NCBI GenBank assembly: GCA_019661895.1
Contig: JAIFWO010000004.1
Coordinates: 1-54,438 of the forward strand
Reading direction: 5' to 3'
Length of the DNA: 54,438 nt
From: Candidatus Parcubacteria bacterium
GTDB lineage: Bacteria; Patescibacteriota; Minisyncoccia; Phycocordibacterales; Zambryskibacteraceae
The position numbers and the translations under genes are program-made. This document shows positions 8,097 through 16,825 of the stretch, piece by piece. The stretch's first letter is position 1; each line of letters begins with the position of its first letter. The notes beneath the pieces are model-generated. The model was not told where the DNA came from, did no database searches, and saw only the letters and a program-made list of their open reading frames with translations.

Positions 8097-8551
8097 TGAA
8101 AAGAGGATTCACACTTCTTGAGATCATGATCGCGGTGGTAGTGGTGGCCATCGTGTCGTCCATTATCATAAGCGTCTTCTCGAGCCTTAATAACCGGCAG
8201 TCCCTCGACTCCTCGGCCGAGTTGGTGAAGTCGGTCTTGGAACGGGCGCAATCGCTCACCCTTTCCTCTCAAGGCGATACTCAGTACGGAGTACATTTTA
8301 ACGCCTCAGAAGTCATCCTCTTCAAGGGGACTACATATTCCTCGACCGACTCCAACAATGCCACCACTACTATTAATCCTCGGGTCACTATCTCAAGCCT
8401 TAACCTGAATGGTGGAGGGTCTGAAGTACTCTTCAACCGCCTGACGGGAGGCACCAATCAGTACGGTACCACGACGCTTTCCCTGGTAAGCGCTTCTACC
8501 ACAGAGCGCCGGGTCTTGATCTCGCAAACGGGTAATATTCAATCACAGTAA
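8096..8551 (+). CDS. Type IV pseudopilin, GspH-like
   Basis: A 151-residue prepilin-like protein with a very short basic leader and the processing motif RGFTLLEIMIA, where cleavage follows Gly4 and Glu9 is the conserved Glu5 of the mature protein. The hydrophobic N-terminal helix spans about residues 5-28, and a small Ser/Thr-rich beta domain follows. It starts inside the pilC stop codon and is followed by two further pseudopilins. Minor pilins of this kind prime pilus assembly. The prepilin peptidase and the major pilin are not in this window. Confidence 0.9.
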   Translation: MKRGFTLLEIMIAVVVVAIVSSIIISVFSSLNNRQSLDSSAELVKSVLERAQSLTLSSQGDTQYGVHFNASEVILFKGTTYSSTDSNNATTTINPRVTISSLNLNGGGSEVLFNRLTGGTNQYGTTTLSLVSASTTERRVLISQTGNIQSQ

Positions 8552-8552
8552 C

Positions 8553-9026
8553 ATGCAAAAGGAGCAAGGTATCAGTCTGGTCGAGGTCTTGGTCGCTACT
8601 TCCATAATCCTAGTAGCCTTGATGGCACTTATTGGCACCTTCAACCTTTACGTCAAGATCGCCTTGGGCAACGCTGCTTCGGCCGAGGCGGCCTACTTGG
8701 CTGAAGAGGGAGTAGAAGCCATGAAGCTTATCCGAGACTCCTCCTGGAGCACTAACATTGCGCCGCTCACAGTCGCCACCGATTATTTCCTAACCTTCCA
8801 GAGCAGTACCTGGAAGGCCACGACCACCTACGCTCTCATTGATTCGAGATTTGAGAGGAAGATCCAGCTCGCGGCGGTCAATCGCGACGTCTCGAGCAAT
8901 ATCGCCGCTGTCGGAACGCCAGATGTTAATACTCGGCTCGTCACGGTCAACGTTTCCTGGAACGATCACGGTGTGACGACGACCAAGAGCATCGCTACCT
9001 ACATCACCAACTTCAACAATGATTAA
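8553..9026 (+). CDS. Type IV pseudopilin, PilV/GspI-like
   Basis: A 157-residue protein with the prepilin motif GISLVEVLVATSIIL, so cleavage follows Gly6 and Glu11 is the conserved mature Glu5. The segment AEAAYLAEEGVEAMKLIRD resembles PilV/GspI-type minor pilins. It starts 1 base after the previous gene and overlaps the next by 8 bases, which indicates tight translational coupling within the minor pilin set. Confidence 0.88.
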   Translation: MQKEQGISLVEVLVATSIILVALMALIGTFNLYVKIALGNAASAEAAYLAEEGVEAMKLIRDSSWSTNIAPLTVATDYFLTFQSSTWKATTTYALIDSRFERKIQLAAVNRDVSSNIAAVGTPDVNTRLVTVNVSWNDHGVTTTKSIATYITNFNND

Positions 9027-9534
9027 GAGAACTTCACAAGCCGGCTTCTCTCTCGTCGAGATGGCGCTCTACGTCGCGATCCTCTCCTTCATGCTCATGA
9101 TCATAATAAATATTTTGGAGGTGATGAATAAGTCCGTCAGGCGGCTTCATGCCGAGAAGAGCGTACAGAGCTCCGGCGTGCTGGCGCTCGAGCGCATCGT
9201 CAGAGAGAGCCGTGATGCACAGAGTATCGTGGTGGCCTCAAGTACGCTGGCCACGAGCCCGGGAGTGGTGGTGCTCTCGGGTGTGGATGCCAGCTCGAAT
9301 CCCCGAACCGTCATCTTCTCCCTTCAAAGCGGTGTCTTGCATATTAAGGAAAACGGAGTGGATCAAGGCGCTCTGACTCAAAGCGATGCCAAAGTCACCA
9401 GTCTTATCTTCGAGCGGCTCACCACCACTCACTCGGAGGCGTTGCGTACGCAAATAACGATCGAGAGCGGGACCAGTACCCACTATCGGTCCGAGAAATT
9501 TTATTCGACCACCATCCTTCGCGGATCATTATAA
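9019..9534 (+). CDS. Type IV pseudopilin, PilW/GspJ-like
   Basis: A 171-residue protein with the motif AGFSLVEMALYVAILSF, a hydrophobic N-terminal helix and a following VLALERIVRESRDAQSI stretch typical of GspJ/PilW minor pilins. The start overlaps the end of the previous gene by 8 bases. It is the third pseudopilin in a row; such sets form the complex at the pilus tip. Confidence 0.88.
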   Translation: MIKRTSQAGFSLVEMALYVAILSFMLMIIINILEVMNKSVRRLHAEKSVQSSGVLALERIVRESRDAQSIVVASSTLATSPGVVVLSGVDASSNPRTVIFSLQSGVLHIKENGVDQGALTQSDAKVTSLIFERLTTTHSEALRTQITIESGTSTHYRSEKFYSTTILRGSL

Positions 9535-9536
9535 AT

Positions 9537-10856
9537 ATGCAAAAAATTAATTTAGAGCGCGGACAAGCGATGATGGTGGCCACCGTATTCTTCCTGGTTG
9601 TGTCTTTGACTATTATCTATGGGTTGGTCGGTCCGGTCTTGCGCCAAGGTCAGACGGTTGCCAACCTCTCCCTCTCACGGCAGAGCTACTTCTTGGCGGA
9701 AGCGGGAGTGGAAGATGTCATATATAGGCTGGCGACGGGTAAGTCAGTACCTGCCTCGAATACACTGACCCTAAACGGGAGTACGGCCACTATCACTACG
9801 ACCACTACCGCGACAGGCAAAGAAGTCCTCTCGACCGGCTCGGTAGCGGGGGACGTCCGCAAGATAAAGACGAATGTCGTGCTTGGCACCGGTATCTCCT
9901 TCCACTATGGTATCCAGGCAGGACAGGGAGGCTTCCGCTTATACAACAGCTCGAGCGTCACCGGTAACGTCTACGCGGAGGGGCCGATCATTGGCGACGG
10001 CGGCAACTATATATATGGAGAGGTAGTGTCCGCAGGACCAAGCGGACAGATCTATGGTATCCACGCCACCGGCACGGCTTATGCCCACTTCTTAGGCAAT
10101 GCGGCTCAAGCCACTATCATCGACAAAAGTGCATACTACCAGGTCAAGACCAATACTACGGTGAGCGGCACGTCTTATCCCAATAGCTCTGATCAGGCGG
10201 TAGCTAGTCTCCCCATAGACGACAATCAGATCAATGCCTGGGAGAGCGACGCGGCGGCTGGGGGAACTATGCTCTCAAGTCAGTGCGATAATTATAGTTC
10301 GTCAACTAATACCTGCACCATTAGCTCAAGTCGAAGTATCGGCCCGAAGAAGATCCCCTTCAACCTCCTTATCAAAAGCGCTTCGGCAGTCATAACTGTG
10401 ACCGGACCGCTGTGGGTGGTGGGTAATATCACTACCCAGACCCAGCCGACCATCCAAATGGATCCGAGCCTCGGTGCCTCGAATGTGGCCATTATTGCCG
10501 ACGACCCTTCGAACAGAAGTACCGGGAGTGTCGTTACAGTTAATCAGGGCACTATCTTCAATAATTCCGGTACGGTAGGATCCTTCGTCTTCATGATCTC
10601 TCAGAATAACAACGCCGAGAACGGCGGCTCAATAGACGCCTTAACTATGAACCAAGGTGCCACGGCTCTGGTAGGGTACGCCATCCACGGCCAAGTGTCC
10701 TTAAGCCAAAGCGTGAGCCTGAAGGAGATCACTGCCTATAAAGTGGTCCTGACCCAATCCGCCAACGTAGTATATGACCGAGGACTCCCGAGCGTCCTCT
10801 TCGAAGCCGGCCCCTCAGGCGGTTACAGCATCTTGAATTGGAAAGAAATCCAATAA
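9537..10856 (+). CDS. PilX-like pilus assembly protein with long C-terminal domain
   Basis: A 439-residue protein with a PilX-type N-terminus: RGQAMMVATVFFLVVSLTIIYGL, then SRQSYFLAEAGVEDVIYRL, the conserved helix of PilX/GspK-like proteins. The canonical GF-x4-E cleavage motif is lacking. The remaining 350 residues form a repetitive beta-rich region (GGFRLYNSSSVTGNVYAEG and similar turns) that could be a beta-helix. It ends the pilus operon, 2 bases after the third pseudopilin. The long C-terminal part suggests a surface-exposed tip component, which is inference. Confidence 0.8.
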   Translation: MQKINLERGQAMMVATVFFLVVSLTIIYGLVGPVLRQGQTVANLSLSRQSYFLAEAGVEDVIYRLATGKSVPASNTLTLNGSTATITTTTTATGKEVLSTGSVAGDVRKIKTNVVLGTGISFHYGIQAGQGGFRLYNSSSVTGNVYAEGPIIGDGGNYIYGEVVSAGPSGQIYGIHATGTAYAHFLGNAAQATIIDKSAYYQVKTNTTVSGTSYPNSSDQAVASLPIDDNQINAWESDAAAGGTMLSSQCDNYSSSTNTCTISSSRSIGPKKIPFNLLIKSASAVITVTGPLWVVGNITTQTQPTIQMDPSLGASNVAIIADDPSNRSTGSVVTVNQGTIFNNSGTVGSFVFMISQNNNAENGGSIDALTMNQGATALVGYAIHGQVSLSQSVSLKEITAYKVVLTQSANVVYDRGLPSVLFEAGPSGGYSILNWKEIQ

Positions 10857-10865
10857 CCTGGCGTC

Positions 10866-10874
10866 TGATATACT
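10866..10874 (+). promoter_or_regulatory. Extended -10 promoter of tpiA
   Basis: TGATATACT ends 6 bases before the tpiA ATG. With no room for an SD sequence, the tpiA-pgk mRNA is probably leaderless. Confidence 0.65.
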
Positions 10875-10880
10875 AATACC

Positions 10881-11636
10881 ATGAAGAAGCCCATACTTGT
10901 CGCGAACTGGAAGAACCATCCAGAGTCTTTGCGCGCTGTCACTCCCATCCTTACCGGCCTCTCTCGGAAGAGCGCAGTCTATAAGAAGCTCTCGACCTTC
11001 ATCGCTCCGCCGCTTGTATACATTGAGGCTGTCTCCTCTAAGATCAAGAGCTTCGCTGGACTAGCCGGACAAGACATCTTCTTTGCTATGGAAGGCACAT
11101 ACACCGGTGCTGTTACTCCAGATATCTTGAAAAGTTTTGGCGTGAAGCTCACCATCATCGGGCACAGCGAGCGCCGAGCGCTTGGCGAGACCAACGAGGT
11201 CGCTGCCGCTAAAGTCAAAACTGCTTTGCGCTCTGGTATCACCCCGCTTCTTTGCATCGGAGAGGAGGCTCGCGATGCAGAGGGGAACTACTTCGAATTC
11301 TTAAGCGAGGAGTTGAAATTATCTCTGGAAGGCATTCGGAGGAAGGATGATGCCCATAAACTTATCATTGCCTACGAGCCGATCTGGGCAATAGGGAAGA
11401 AGGCCAAAGACGCTATGCCGCCAGCTGATCTCGCCCAGATGGTGATCTTCATCAAAAAGGTTTTGACCGAGATCTTCGGCCGCGAGTCTGCCGAGCGCAT
11501 CCCCATTCTTTATGGCGGTTCTGTGGAATCAGGTAACGCGAATGAACTCGTTGCCACCGGTGTCCAAGGATTCCTGGTTGGCCACGCCTCTCTGGATCCA
11601 AAAAACTTTTCTGAAATTGCCGAAGCCCTCCTGTAA
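10881..11636 (+). CDS. tpiA: Triosephosphate isomerase
   Basis: A 251-residue enzyme of normal length that interconverts dihydroxyacetone phosphate and glyceraldehyde 3-phosphate. Visible active-site elements are VANWKNH (Asn9, Lys11), the electrophilic His in IIGHSERR, the catalytic Glu in AYEPIWAIG, and the phosphate-binding YGGSV and GHASL loops. The stop overlaps the pgk start (TAATG), so the two glycolytic genes are translationally coupled. Confidence 0.97.
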   Translation: MKKPILVANWKNHPESLRAVTPILTGLSRKSAVYKKLSTFIAPPLVYIEAVSSKIKSFAGLAGQDIFFAMEGTYTGAVTPDILKSFGVKLTIIGHSERRALGETNEVAAAKVKTALRSGITPLLCIGEEARDAEGNYFEFLSEELKLSLEGIRRKDDAHKLIIAYEPIWAIGKKAKDAMPPADLAQMVIFIKKVLTEIFGRESAERIPILYGGSVESGNANELVATGVQGFLVGHASLDPKNFSEIAEALL

Positions 11637-12634
11637 TGTTGCCTACCATTAAAGATATCCAAGATCTTGAAGACAAACGAGTTTTGGTGCGGGTAGATTG
11701 GAGCGTGCCACTAGTAAACGGCGAGGTCGAAAGCGAATACCAGATCAAGGAGTCTCTCCCCACAATAGAGTATCTGCAGGACCGAGGCGCCAAGGTGATT
11801 ATTGCGACCCATCTCGAACACGAAGAAGACTCGATCGAGTCTCTAAGGAAGTATGTGCCAGAGGGAGCAGAGATCCTAGATAACTTACGCAAGAAACCTG
11901 GTGAGAAGGCAAATGACGAGGCCTTTGCCAAGGAGCTCGCGAGCCTGGCTGATATCTACGTCAATGACGCCTTCCCCGTCTCCCATCGCGCGCATGCCTC
12001 GGTCGTCGGGGTACCCAAATTTATCCCAGGGTATCTTGGCTTCGGGATAGAAAAGGAAATTGAGAATCTTTCGAGAGCCTTTAACCCAGAGCACCCCTTC
12101 CTCTTTATCCTTGGCGGGGCGAAGTTCGATACCAAGCTCCCATTGATAAATAAGTTTTTACACATTGCCGACACGGTGTTCGTCGGCGGAGCCCTTGCCA
12201 ACAACTTCTTCCGCGATCAGGGTATGGATATCAAGAAGTCGTACGTTTCTGAGGGAGCTTTCCCCACCAAGGAGTTGTGGGATACGGGCAAGATCATGCT
12301 GCCAGAAGACTATGCTTGGAAGGAAGAGAGAATAGTCGACGCGGGGCCAAAGACGATCGAAGCCTTGAAGGAGAAAATCGATCAAAGCGAAACTATTTTG
12401 TGGAACGGACCTTTGGGAGAATATGAAAAGGGCGCGCAAGAGTGGACGTTGGCGCTGGCGAAGGTCCTCTCCGAAAGCGGCAAGAAGGTGATCGTTGGCG
12501 GGGGAGACACTCTCGCGGCTATTAGAGAGCTCAACCTTTTTGATAAATTCTTCTTCGTATCTACTGGCGGCGGCGCCATGCTCGACTTCTTGGCCAACGA
12601 GACACTCCCGGGGATAGAAGCCCTTAAGCGATAA
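11636..12634 (+). CDS. pgk: Phosphoglycerate kinase, short and divergent
   Basis: A 332-residue protein against the usual 390-420. The C-terminal nucleotide-binding features are present ([26 protein letters not shown]), as are DNLR and [14 protein letters not shown] in the N-terminal domain. The usual ...RI..ALPTI stretch reads [10 protein letters not shown], so the position of the catalytic arginine (Arg38 in yeast numbering) is Gln36. The HLGRP loop reads HLEHEED, and about 50 residues are missing after it. It is co-translated with tpiA, which supports a glycolytic role. The substitutions leave real doubt about activity. Confidence 0.85.
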   Translation: MLPTIKDIQDLEDKRVLVRVDWSVPLVNGEVESEYQIKESLPTIEYLQDRGAKVIIATHLEHEEDSIESLRKYVPEGAEILDNLRKKPGEKANDEAFAKELASLADIYVNDAFPVSHRAHASVVGVPKFIPGYLGFGIEKEIENLSRAFNPEHPFLFILGGAKFDTKLPLINKFLHIADTVFVGGALANNFFRDQGMDIKKSYVSEGAFPTKELWDTGKIMLPEDYAWKEERIVDAGPKTIEALKEKIDQSETILWNGPLGEYEKGAQEWTLALAKVLSESGKKVIVGGGDTLAAIRELNLFDKFFFVSTGGGAMLDFLANETLPGIEALKR

Positions 12635-12986
12635 CCTTTCGAATTTTCTTCGCGTTGCCTTTGATGTCGTCTATATCATCAGCAATATTTTTATTCGGGT
12701 AGACCCAGATGTGAGCGTGGGGGACCTCGTCGCCGACGATTTTGGAGAGGATCCAATCGGTGTTGAAGGCTTGGCGTTGTGCCAGAGCAACTTTTCTCGC
12801 TATTTCAAAGTAAGTTCCGACATTTGGTACATCCCAAACCCAGTGAATATGTTCTTTGGGGATGACCTGAGTGTGTCCCGCGCCTTGGGGATGAATGTCC
12901 AAGAAGGCCAAGAACGAGTCATCTTCGTAGACGATCTCGGCTGGAATTTCTTTGCGTACAATTTTACAAAAGATGCAGTCGTCCAT
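12624..12986 (-). CDS. HIT-family nucleotide hydrolase
   Basis: A 120-residue histidine-triad protein. The N-terminal CIFCKIV and [16 protein letters not shown] are typical of the family. The triad reads [10 protein letters not shown]: the first two histidines, including the nucleophile position, are present and the third is Trp. HIT proteins hydrolyse nucleoside phosphoramidates or dinucleotides; the substrate cannot be told here. Its 3' end overlaps that of pgk by 11 bases (convergent). It follows the lamin-tail protein gene across the 24-base intercistronic element. Confidence 0.88.
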   Translation of the reverse strand: MDDCIFCKIVRKEIPAEIVYEDDSFLAFLDIHPQGAGHTQVIPKEHIHWVWDVPNVGTYFEIARKVALAQRQAFNTDWILSKIVGDEVPHAHIWVYPNKNIADDIDDIKGNAKKIRKVIA

Positions 12987-13010
12987 GTTATTTATAGTGA
13001 GCTTGTCGAA
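12987..13010 (-). repeat. 24-base TAG-to-ATG intercistronic element, copy B
   Basis: On the minus strand the spacer between the TAG stop of the lamin-tail gene and the ATG of the HIT gene begins TTCGACAAGCTCAC and ends TATAAATAAC. This is the same layout as copy C at 39812. The TATAAA could act as a -10 box a few bases before the ATG. Confidence 0.65.
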
Positions 13011-14000
13011 CTAATAACTTTGATAAGCGGCTAAATTGCCGCGTAAGTCAAAGAGGGAGATGCTTTCGTGGTCCGTGGCCCACATCTCCCAGGGCTTACC
13101 AAGGAAGATCCTCCAGGTATTGCTGTAGAAGTTGGGGTCGTAACTATGGTAAGTCAGGCAGCCAGGATAACTAAAGTGGGTCTTGATAAAGGCTACGCAA
13201 GCGTTACTGAGTCCGGCTACGCCATTGACGCATCCGTTACACGTATTGCCCTGGTAGTCTCTAGCATATCCTTCAGCATTGGCATCGAACTTCGGCGTCT
13301 GACAACTGCCGAGCCCGGTTACGAAGTTCTGGCAGCCGACATCGAGCGAGGAGAGGCCGGGTTCCTGACTTGGCGGCACGCAACTTGTCGCAAGATAAGG
13401 CGAGAAGGTGTACTCGGACATATTCTGGAGGTATCCGGAGCACTCATTCTCCTTAAACGAGGTAATTCTGTATGGATAGCTAGTACCTACTGATCCTGTG
13501 GTGATGATAGCCGTCTCTCCAGGCTTCAGCACCACATCTTGGAGAAGACTTTGGCCATTAGGCGAGATGAAGCCGGCCCCTTTGGGGATGACTGCCGTAA
13601 TGGATGGGAAGCTTCGTAGATCACCTCCGACATTGTAGGCTCTATCGCCGCGGCCATTTCGAAGTTGCCAGCCGCTGATATCAACCAAGGTCTGGCCCAC
13701 GTTGTTTATAGTTATGTACTCCTCAAATGGCTCATAAGCGTACGGAGCATTGCCGGAATTTAAGTTTATCTCTCGAGAGAATGTTGAGGTAATGGGTGGG
13801 GCAACAGAGACATTTGAGTTCGAGCCCCACGGGTTTTGGGTATAAACAGTAGTTTGCGTAGTTTCGCTAATAGCCGGGAGGCTTTTGGTCGGTCCGAGTT
13901 TGCGCTCGGGTAGGACAAAGAGGAAGATCACTGTTGCCAAAATGATAAGCGCCACCACTCCTTCCATGGTGCCGGCTCCCTTTTGGTAGTTTGGCCTCAT
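13011..14000 (-). CDS. Membrane-anchored lamin-tail-domain (LTD) surface protein
   Basis: A 329-residue protein with a short basic start and one transmembrane helix (about residues 14-30). A Ser/Thr-rich linker and an LTD-like Ig fold (about 85-170) follow, recognisable by EEYITINNVGQTLVDISGWQLRN and IPKGAGFISPNG. The last 150 residues hold eight or more cysteines and probably form a separate disulfide-bonded domain. LTD proteins of this type are common extracytoplasmic proteins. The gene has an ATG 6 bases from a TATGAT box and shares that promoter region with divergent recJ. Confidence 0.78.
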   Translation of the reverse strand: MRPNYQKGAGTMEGVVALIILATVIFLFVLPERKLGPTKSLPAISETTQTTVYTQNPWGSNSNVSVAPPITSTFSREINLNSGNAPYAYEPFEEYITINNVGQTLVDISGWQLRNGRGDRAYNVGGDLRSFPSITAVIPKGAGFISPNGQSLLQDVVLKPGETAIITTGSVGTSYPYRITSFKENECSGYLQNMSEYTFSPYLATSCVPPSQEPGLSSLDVGCQNFVTGLGSCQTPKFDANAEGYARDYQGNTCNGCVNGVAGLSNACVAFIKTHFSYPGCLTYHSYDPNFYSNTWRIFLGKPWEMWATDHESISLFDLRGNLAAYQSY

Positions 14001-14005
14001 ACGTG

Positions 14006-14012
14006 TATCATA
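14006..14012. promoter_or_regulatory. Overlapping divergent -10 boxes, recJ and LTD gene
   Basis: TATCAT on the plus strand (14006-14011) and TATGAT on the minus strand (14012-14007) overlap over 5 bases. Each ends exactly 6 bases before its start codon (14018 and 14000). RNA polymerase could serve only one direction at a time. Confidence 0.6.
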
Positions 14013-14017
14013 CTACC

Positions 14018-15661
14018 ATGTCTTTTCCTGAGATCCTCGAAAATTTGCTCAAACATCGCGGTGTTACTGAAGAGCTTAAAGAAGCCTTTCTAAATCCTTC
14101 GTACGCTAAGCTCCACGACCCGCTTCTCCTTCCTGATATGGAGAAGGCGCGCGATAGAGTGATCGAAGCGATGCAGAAGGGTGAGCATATCTTCGTCTTC
14201 AGCGACTACGATGCGGACGGGATCCCGGGCGCGGTCGTTCTTTCAGACTTCTTCAAGCGTGCAAAGTACGAAAACGTCTCCTTCTACATCCCGCATCGCC
14301 ACGACGAAGGCTTTGGCTTGAGTACTGAGGCGATCGACGTGGCCTTAGAGAAGGGGGCCAAACTGCTTATCACCGTCGACTGCGGCATCGCCGATATCGA
14401 GGAGGTGAAGTACGCGAAGAAAAAGAAATTAGACGTCATCATCACGGATCACCATTTAGAGAAGGAGGTGCTGCCTCCCGCCTTGGCGGTCGTTGATCCC
14501 GTGAGGAAAGATTCGGAGTATCCATTCAAAGAGATTTGTGGAGCGGCGGTGGCCTACAAACTTGTCCAAGCCATTTTGCAGAAGGAAAGTTTTGGCATCA
14601 AGGAGGGAATGGAGAAGTGGTCCTTGGATATGGTCGGCATTGCCACACTCTCGGATATGGTGCCGCTCGTGGGCGAGAACAGGATACTCGCCAAGTTCGG
14701 CTTGGAGGTGTTGAAGAAGACAGAGCGCCCGGGCCTCGCCGCCCTCTTCCGCAAGCTTAGGATCGATCAGCGCTTTGTGACGGAAGACGATATCGCCTTC
14801 ATGATCACCCCGCGCATCAACGCCGCTTCGAGGATGGGCAAGCCGGAAGACGCTTTCAATCTCTTGGCCACGACAAGTCCCATCGAGGCAGACAGACTCG
14901 CCGACCATTTGGAGAAGATAAATAGTGAGAGGAAGGGTGTGGTCGCTGCATTGGTGAAGGATGCCAAGAAACATATGGAAGCCCGCGAAAGTATCAATGA
15001 CGTCATTGTGATAGGGAATCCCGAGTGGCGCCCGGCTCTGCTTGGCTTAGTGGCCAATACTTTAGTCGAAGAATATAAGAGGCCGGTCTTTGTCTGGGGC
15101 AGGGACGGCGATGGCACGCTCAAGGGCTCATGCCGCTCATACAATGGCTACCACTTGGCAGATCTCATGCTGGCCGCAGGAGATGCCTTTATCGAATTCG
15201 GCGGGCATGCGAATGCCGGCGGCTTCTCCATCGCTCTGGAAAATCTTCCAACTTTGGAAGAAAAGCTTTCCCTAGCTATCAAGAACCTGGCGGTCGGACC
15301 GCTTGATACCCGTGGCGGTCCGACCGCCATACAAATCGAAGCCCACGAGGTGTGTGAAGATCTGTGGAAGATTATCTCTACCCTTGCGCCGTTTGGTGTG
15401 GGGAATGAGAAGCCAGTATTTGAAATAAAGAATGCCGAGATAAGTTCGGTCAGACAATTCGGGAAGACCGGTGACCATTTGGAAGTGCTTATCTCAAGTC
15501 CCAAAGGCAAGGATGTGAAGTGTATCTCCTTCTTTGCTACCCCTGAGAGCTTCTCCTCACCTGTTGCTTTCGGCTCTCGCGTTACTCTGCGTGGCAACCT
15601 CGAGAAGTCTTACTTTATGAATCGCCCGGAGATTAGGCTAAGAATTGTTGATATAAGATAA
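14018..15661 (+). CDS. recJ: Single-stranded-DNA exonuclease RecJ
   Basis: A 547-residue DHH-family 5'-3' exonuclease for recombination and mismatch repair. Motif SDYDADGIPG is near residue 62, TVDCGI near 125, DHH (ITDHHLEKE) near 143-145, and FGGHANAGGF marks the DHHA1 domain in the C-terminal half. Length matches the family. The ATG at 14018 is chosen because it lies 6 bases after a TATCAT box and begins a typical SFPEILENLL N-terminus; the upstream in-frame extension would lie inside the promoter. Confidence 0.93.
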   Translation: MSFPEILENLLKHRGVTEELKEAFLNPSYAKLHDPLLLPDMEKARDRVIEAMQKGEHIFVFSDYDADGIPGAVVLSDFFKRAKYENVSFYIPHRHDEGFGLSTEAIDVALEKGAKLLITVDCGIADIEEVKYAKKKKLDVIITDHHLEKEVLPPALAVVDPVRKDSEYPFKEICGAAVAYKLVQAILQKESFGIKEGMEKWSLDMVGIATLSDMVPLVGENRILAKFGLEVLKKTERPGLAALFRKLRIDQRFVTEDDIAFMITPRINAASRMGKPEDAFNLLATTSPIEADRLADHLEKINSERKGVVAALVKDAKKHMEARESINDVIVIGNPEWRPALLGLVANTLVEEYKRPVFVWGRDGDGTLKGSCRSYNGYHLADLMLAAGDAFIEFGGHANAGGFSIALENLPTLEEKLSLAIKNLAVGPLDTRGGPTAIQIEAHEVCEDLWKIISTLAPFGVGNEKPVFEIKNAEISSVRQFGKTGDHLEVLISSPKGKDVKCISFFATPESFSSPVAFGSRVTLRGNLEKSYFMNRPEIRLRIVDIR

Positions 15662-15691
15662 TAAAAAAGGCGTGAGTTATATCTTCACGCC
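15662..15691 (-). terminator. Intrinsic terminator around the stop codon
   Basis: GGCGTGA and TCACGCC (15669-15675, 15685-15691) form a 7-bp stem whose loop contains the TAA stop of the minus-strand gene. TTTTTTA follows on that strand. Confidence 0.8.
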
Positions 15692-16234
15692 CAACTTCTC
15701 TTTCCACCACATGAGGAGTTTTTCGATGTCGACTTCTTTGTCATCTGAGTCAGTAAACCACTCCGAGAAAGCGCGGTCTCCTAACAAACGATGAAGTTGC
15801 CGATACATACTCTCCATGTTTCCCCAGAAGGGATTCAACCATGCGTTTGGATTTCTAATCGCAAAGAATATTGCGCGGCCCTGTCTTCGGTGGAGGCGAC
15901 GGATTGTATCTTTGACCTCTTTTAGTTGCAGTTTTTTGAGAAGATCTTCTTCGGCAAATTCTCTTCCTTCATTTCTGCTTGTTTTAGCCCAGTGCCATCT
16001 CTTTAAAAATTCTTGCAGAGTGCGAATATCTGGTGGAAACTCGATCTCGTCTGTATAAGGATGTACTACACCTTCTAGATAAGCAGCGAAACATTCTGCC
16101 ACCTCGGCTTTACATGTCTGGCACTCTCTAAGATGCCCCTGGATTATCTCAAGCGAACTATCCCCAAGATTGACGAGTAGAAAGTCACAAGTAACCTCCA
16201 GGTCCTCACCTCCAAAGTCTTCTTCATCAGTCAT
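15677..16234 (-). CDS. Zinc-finger (anti-sigma-like) N-terminal domain protein, unknown
   Basis: A 185-residue, strongly charged protein. Residues about 33-45 (GHLRECQTCKAEV) match the HxxxCxxC zinc motif of zf-HC2/anti-sigma ZAS domains. Unlike classical anti-sigma factors there is no transmembrane segment, and no sigma factor gene is adjacent. The remainder is helical and rich in Arg, Lys and Trp (RRLHRRQGR, WFTDSDDKE). No SD sequence or clear promoter could be fixed. The terminator hairpin encloses the stop codon. A cytosolic regulatory role is possible but not shown. Confidence 0.7.
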   Translation of the reverse strand: MTDEEDFGGEDLEVTCDFLLVNLGDSSLEIIQGHLRECQTCKAEVAECFAAYLEGVVHPYTDEIEFPPDIRTLQEFLKRWHWAKTSRNEGREFAEEDLLKKLQLKEVKDTIRRLHRRQGRAIFFAIRNPNAWLNPFWGNMESMYRQLHRLLGDRAFSEWFTDSDDKEVDIEKLLMWWKEKLGVKI

Positions 16235-16321
16235 TTTACCCTCATTGCTAGAGTTATTTCAGATTCTGGATCAAATTAAATACTAAATAGTATTAATAGT
16301 CAATGGTTTGGATATTTATGT

Positions 16322-16327
16322 TACAAT
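16322..16327 (+). promoter_or_regulatory. -10 box TACAAT of rnhA
   Basis: TACAAT ends 6 bases before the ATG at 16334, consistent with leaderless transcription. The position also argues against the GTG at 16331. Confidence 0.55.
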
Positions 16328-16333
16328 TTTGTG

Positions 16334-16825
16334 ATGATCACTATCTACACCGACGGGTCGTCTAAGGGGAATCCGGGACCAGGAGGCTGGGGAGCCATTA
16401 TTCTTGATGCGAAGAATACAAAAGAGATTGGCGGGGGAGAGAAGCATACTACCAATAACAGGATGGAGCTTACGGCCGCTATTCGCGCCCTCGAGTCTAT
16501 TGCTGATGTGGACGAATCAATTGAGATCAATACCGATTCGAAGTACGTGATGATGGGTATCACGGAGTGGATCCATGGCTGGGAGAGGAACGGTTGGAAG
16601 ACAGCCGCTAAGAAGCCAGTGGAGAATCAGGATCTCTGGCAAGTCCTTTCGCACAACGTCGATGGTAAGAATATTGAATGGAGGTTTGTGAAAGGGCATG
16701 CGGGCGATACAGCCAACGAGCGCTGCGACGAGATCGCCACGGCTTTTGCCGATGGTGTAGGTATAGACTTATATGATGGAGCGCGCAATAAATATCCTCT
16801 CGATTTGGGTGTCGAAGAGGCATAG
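16334..16825 (+). CDS. rnhA: Ribonuclease HI
   Basis: A 163-residue enzyme that cleaves RNA in RNA-DNA hybrids. The four metal-binding acidic residues are visible: Asp7 (YTDGSS), Glu45 (NRMELTA), the Asp in NTDSKYV and the Asp in ANERCDEIA. The catalytic His lies in KGHAGD. Length is normal for type 1 RNase H. The ATG at 16334 is preferred over the adjacent GTG because of the -10 spacing. Its 3' end overlaps the start of comEC by about 50 bases, so the two are probably co-transcribed. Confidence 0.95.
   Translation: MITIYTDGSSKGNPGPGGWGAIILDAKNTKEIGGGEKHTTNNRMELTAAIRALESIADVDESIEINTDSKYVMMGITEWIHGWERNGWKTAAKKPVENQDLWQVLSHNVDGKNIEWRFVKGHAGDTANERCDEIATAFADGVGIDLYDGARNKYPLDLGVEEA

Noticed and set aside
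8096-10856. Major pilin or prepilin peptidase in the pilus operon
   Set aside because: The three small proteins look like minor pseudopilins and the fourth is PilX-like; no PilA-type major pilin or PilD-type peptidase is present.
13068-13493. 141-codon plus-strand frame inside the LTD gene
   Set aside because: Antisense to a clear domain protein with signal anchor and promoter; no start signals of its own.
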